64,000 nucleotides of DNA from Neisseria sp. MVDL19-042950 (GTDB lineage Bacteria; Pseudomonadota; Gammaproteobacteria; Burkholderiales; Neisseriaceae): the NCBI RefSeq assembly GCF_030504625.1, contig NZ_JAUKWH010000001.1:1-64000 (forward strand), in the 5' to 3' direction. How positions within the stretch are numbered: position 1 is the first letter of the stretch; each line of letters starts with the position of its first letter. Below are positions 63,185 through 64,000 of the stretch, in pieces. The notes under the pieces are model-generated. The model saw only the letters and a list, made by a program, of their open reading frames with translations, was not told the origin of the DNA and did no database searches. The translations under genes were made by a program, and so were the position numbers.

Positions 63185-64000
63185 TTACAGATTGTCTTTC
63201 TGCGCCAAAATCTTGCGGCTGCCGCCGACATCTGCGGGTGAAACCACACCGGCATCTTCCAATGCCTGCATCAGGTTGGCGGCGCGGTTATAGCCGATTC
63301 TGAGCTGGCGTTGCAGGGAAGAAATCGAGGTTTTGCGGGTTTCCAATACAAATGCCATGGCTTGGTCGAAGAGTTCGTCGCTGTTGGCATTGGGGTTGAC
63401 GATATTGGTGGTTTCCAACGCCGCTTCGCCGCTGAGCAGGCCTTCGATATAGTTGGCCGGAGCTTGGCGTTTGATGTGGGCGACAATCTGGTGGACTTCG
63501 TCGTCGGATACGAATGCGCCTTGCAGACGGGTCGGCTCGGCGTTGCCGGGTTGCAGGAACAGCGAATCGCCGTATTTCAGCAGTTCGTCGGCACCCATTT
63601 GGTCGAGAATGGTGCGGCTGTCGATTTTACTTTGCACGGTAAACGCCATGCGGGTGGGAATGTTGGCTTTGATCAGGCCGGTAACCACGTCCACGCTCGG
63701 GCGTTGGGTGGCGACAATCATGTGGATGCCTGCGGCGCGGGCTTTTTGGGCAAGGCGGGCGATTTGCTGCTCGACCGATTTGCGCTCGGTCATCATCAAG
63801 TCGGCCAATTCGTCAATCACCACCACGATCATCGGCAGCTTTTCCAGAGGCTCGGGATCGTCGGGGTTGAGACTGAACGGGTTGAGCAGCGGTTTGCCCG
63901 CTTCTTTGGCATCGGCCACTTTTTTGTTGAAGCTCTCGATATTGCGCACACCGGCGTGCGAAAGCAGGCGGTAACGTTTTTCCATCTCGGCCACGCACCA
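63185..64000 (-). CDS. ftsK: DNA translocase FtsK (C-terminal part)
   Basis: The open frame runs off the right edge; 271 residues are visible. They comprise the motor domain ([14 protein letters not shown] Walker [21 protein letters not shown]) and the C-terminal gamma winged-helix domain ([26 protein letters not shown]-like end) that reads KOPS sequences. FtsK pumps chromosome termini across the septum and activates XerCD. Its N-terminal membrane part lies outside the window. Confidence 0.93.
   Translation of the reverse strand, partial: WCVAEMEKRYRLLSHAGVRNIESFNKKVADAKEAGKPLLNPFSLNPDDPEPLEKLPMIVVVIDELADLMMTERKSVEQQIARLAQKARAAGIHMIVATQRPSVDVVTGLIKANIPTRMAFTVQSKIDSRTILDQMGADELLKYGDSLFLQPGNAEPTRLQGAFVSDDEVHQIVAHIKRQAPANYIEGLLSGEAALETTNIVNPNANSDELFDQAMAFVLETRKTSISSLQRQLRIGYNRAANLMQALEDAGVVSPADVGGSRKILAQKDNL

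Noticed and set aside
1-64000. CRISPR arrays or rRNA genes
   Set aside because: No regularly spaced repeats with unique spacers and no rRNA sequence were seen.

Overview
The window is chromosomal DNA of a Neisseria species (family Neisseriaceae). The 12-base DNA uptake sequence AGGCCGTCTGAA, the AG-DUS dialect, occurs dozens of times. It is often paired as an inverted repeat that doubles as a gene-end hairpin. Many genes are recognisably neisserial: hemO, hpuAB, slam, an Opa-family porin, nagZ and metZ. No rRNA or CRISPR array is present, and three tRNA genes are.

Layout. 1-2.1 kb: cysI and the start of a leftward gene at the edge. 2.3-4.4 kb: an Opa-like porin and an AAA+ ATPase. 4.5-14.3 kb: an integrative element of about 9.3 kb in the 3' end of tRNA-Leu(TAG). 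All its genes point left: an integrase split by an in-frame TGA, AlpA, a chain of small overlapping genes including a LexA/S24-fold protein, a P4-type primase and a DUF927 helicase, an iteron-bearing candidate origin, an SSB-like protein and HicAB. An older integrase remnant and a 182-bp repeat at its left edge show that the site was used before. 14.4-16 kb: a GAF-like gene, ribA, tRNA-Val and tRNA-Asp. 16.3-19.7 kb: a surface lipoprotein with its Slam translocon. 19.8-27.6 kb: pssA, aspA, an aldehyde dehydrogenase, a frameshifted BON-LysM gene, a TauE/UreH-like membrane protein and a PhoD-like phosphatase. 27.7-33.5 kb: a heme-iron cluster (slam2, hpuA, hpuB, hemO). 33.6-47.2 kb: housekeeping genes (lolA, nth, an HtrA-type lipoprotein, nagZ, metZ, folP, glmM, dedA, speB, ansA). 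47.4-50.5 kb: a PycTM-like membrane protein fused to a propeller-like domain, next to a secreted paralogue of that domain. 50.6-64 kb: transporters, cvrA, lnt, rpoH, gapA with a candidate sRNA, rsuA, a Fur-linked HugZ-like gene, dnaQ-ispD and the 3' part of ftsK.

How the genes work together. HpuA and HpuB take heme from haemoglobin, Slam2 displays HpuA on the surface, HemO opens the heme ring, and the HugZ-like protein under a clear Fur box may handle more heme. The mobile element looks able to replicate itself (primase, helicase, SSB, iterons) but has no packaging genes, and its integrase is interrupted. The least explained locus is the PycTM-propeller fusion with its paralogue. It has no cyclase nearby, so it may be a repurposed envelope sensor rather than a classical Pycsar defence system.
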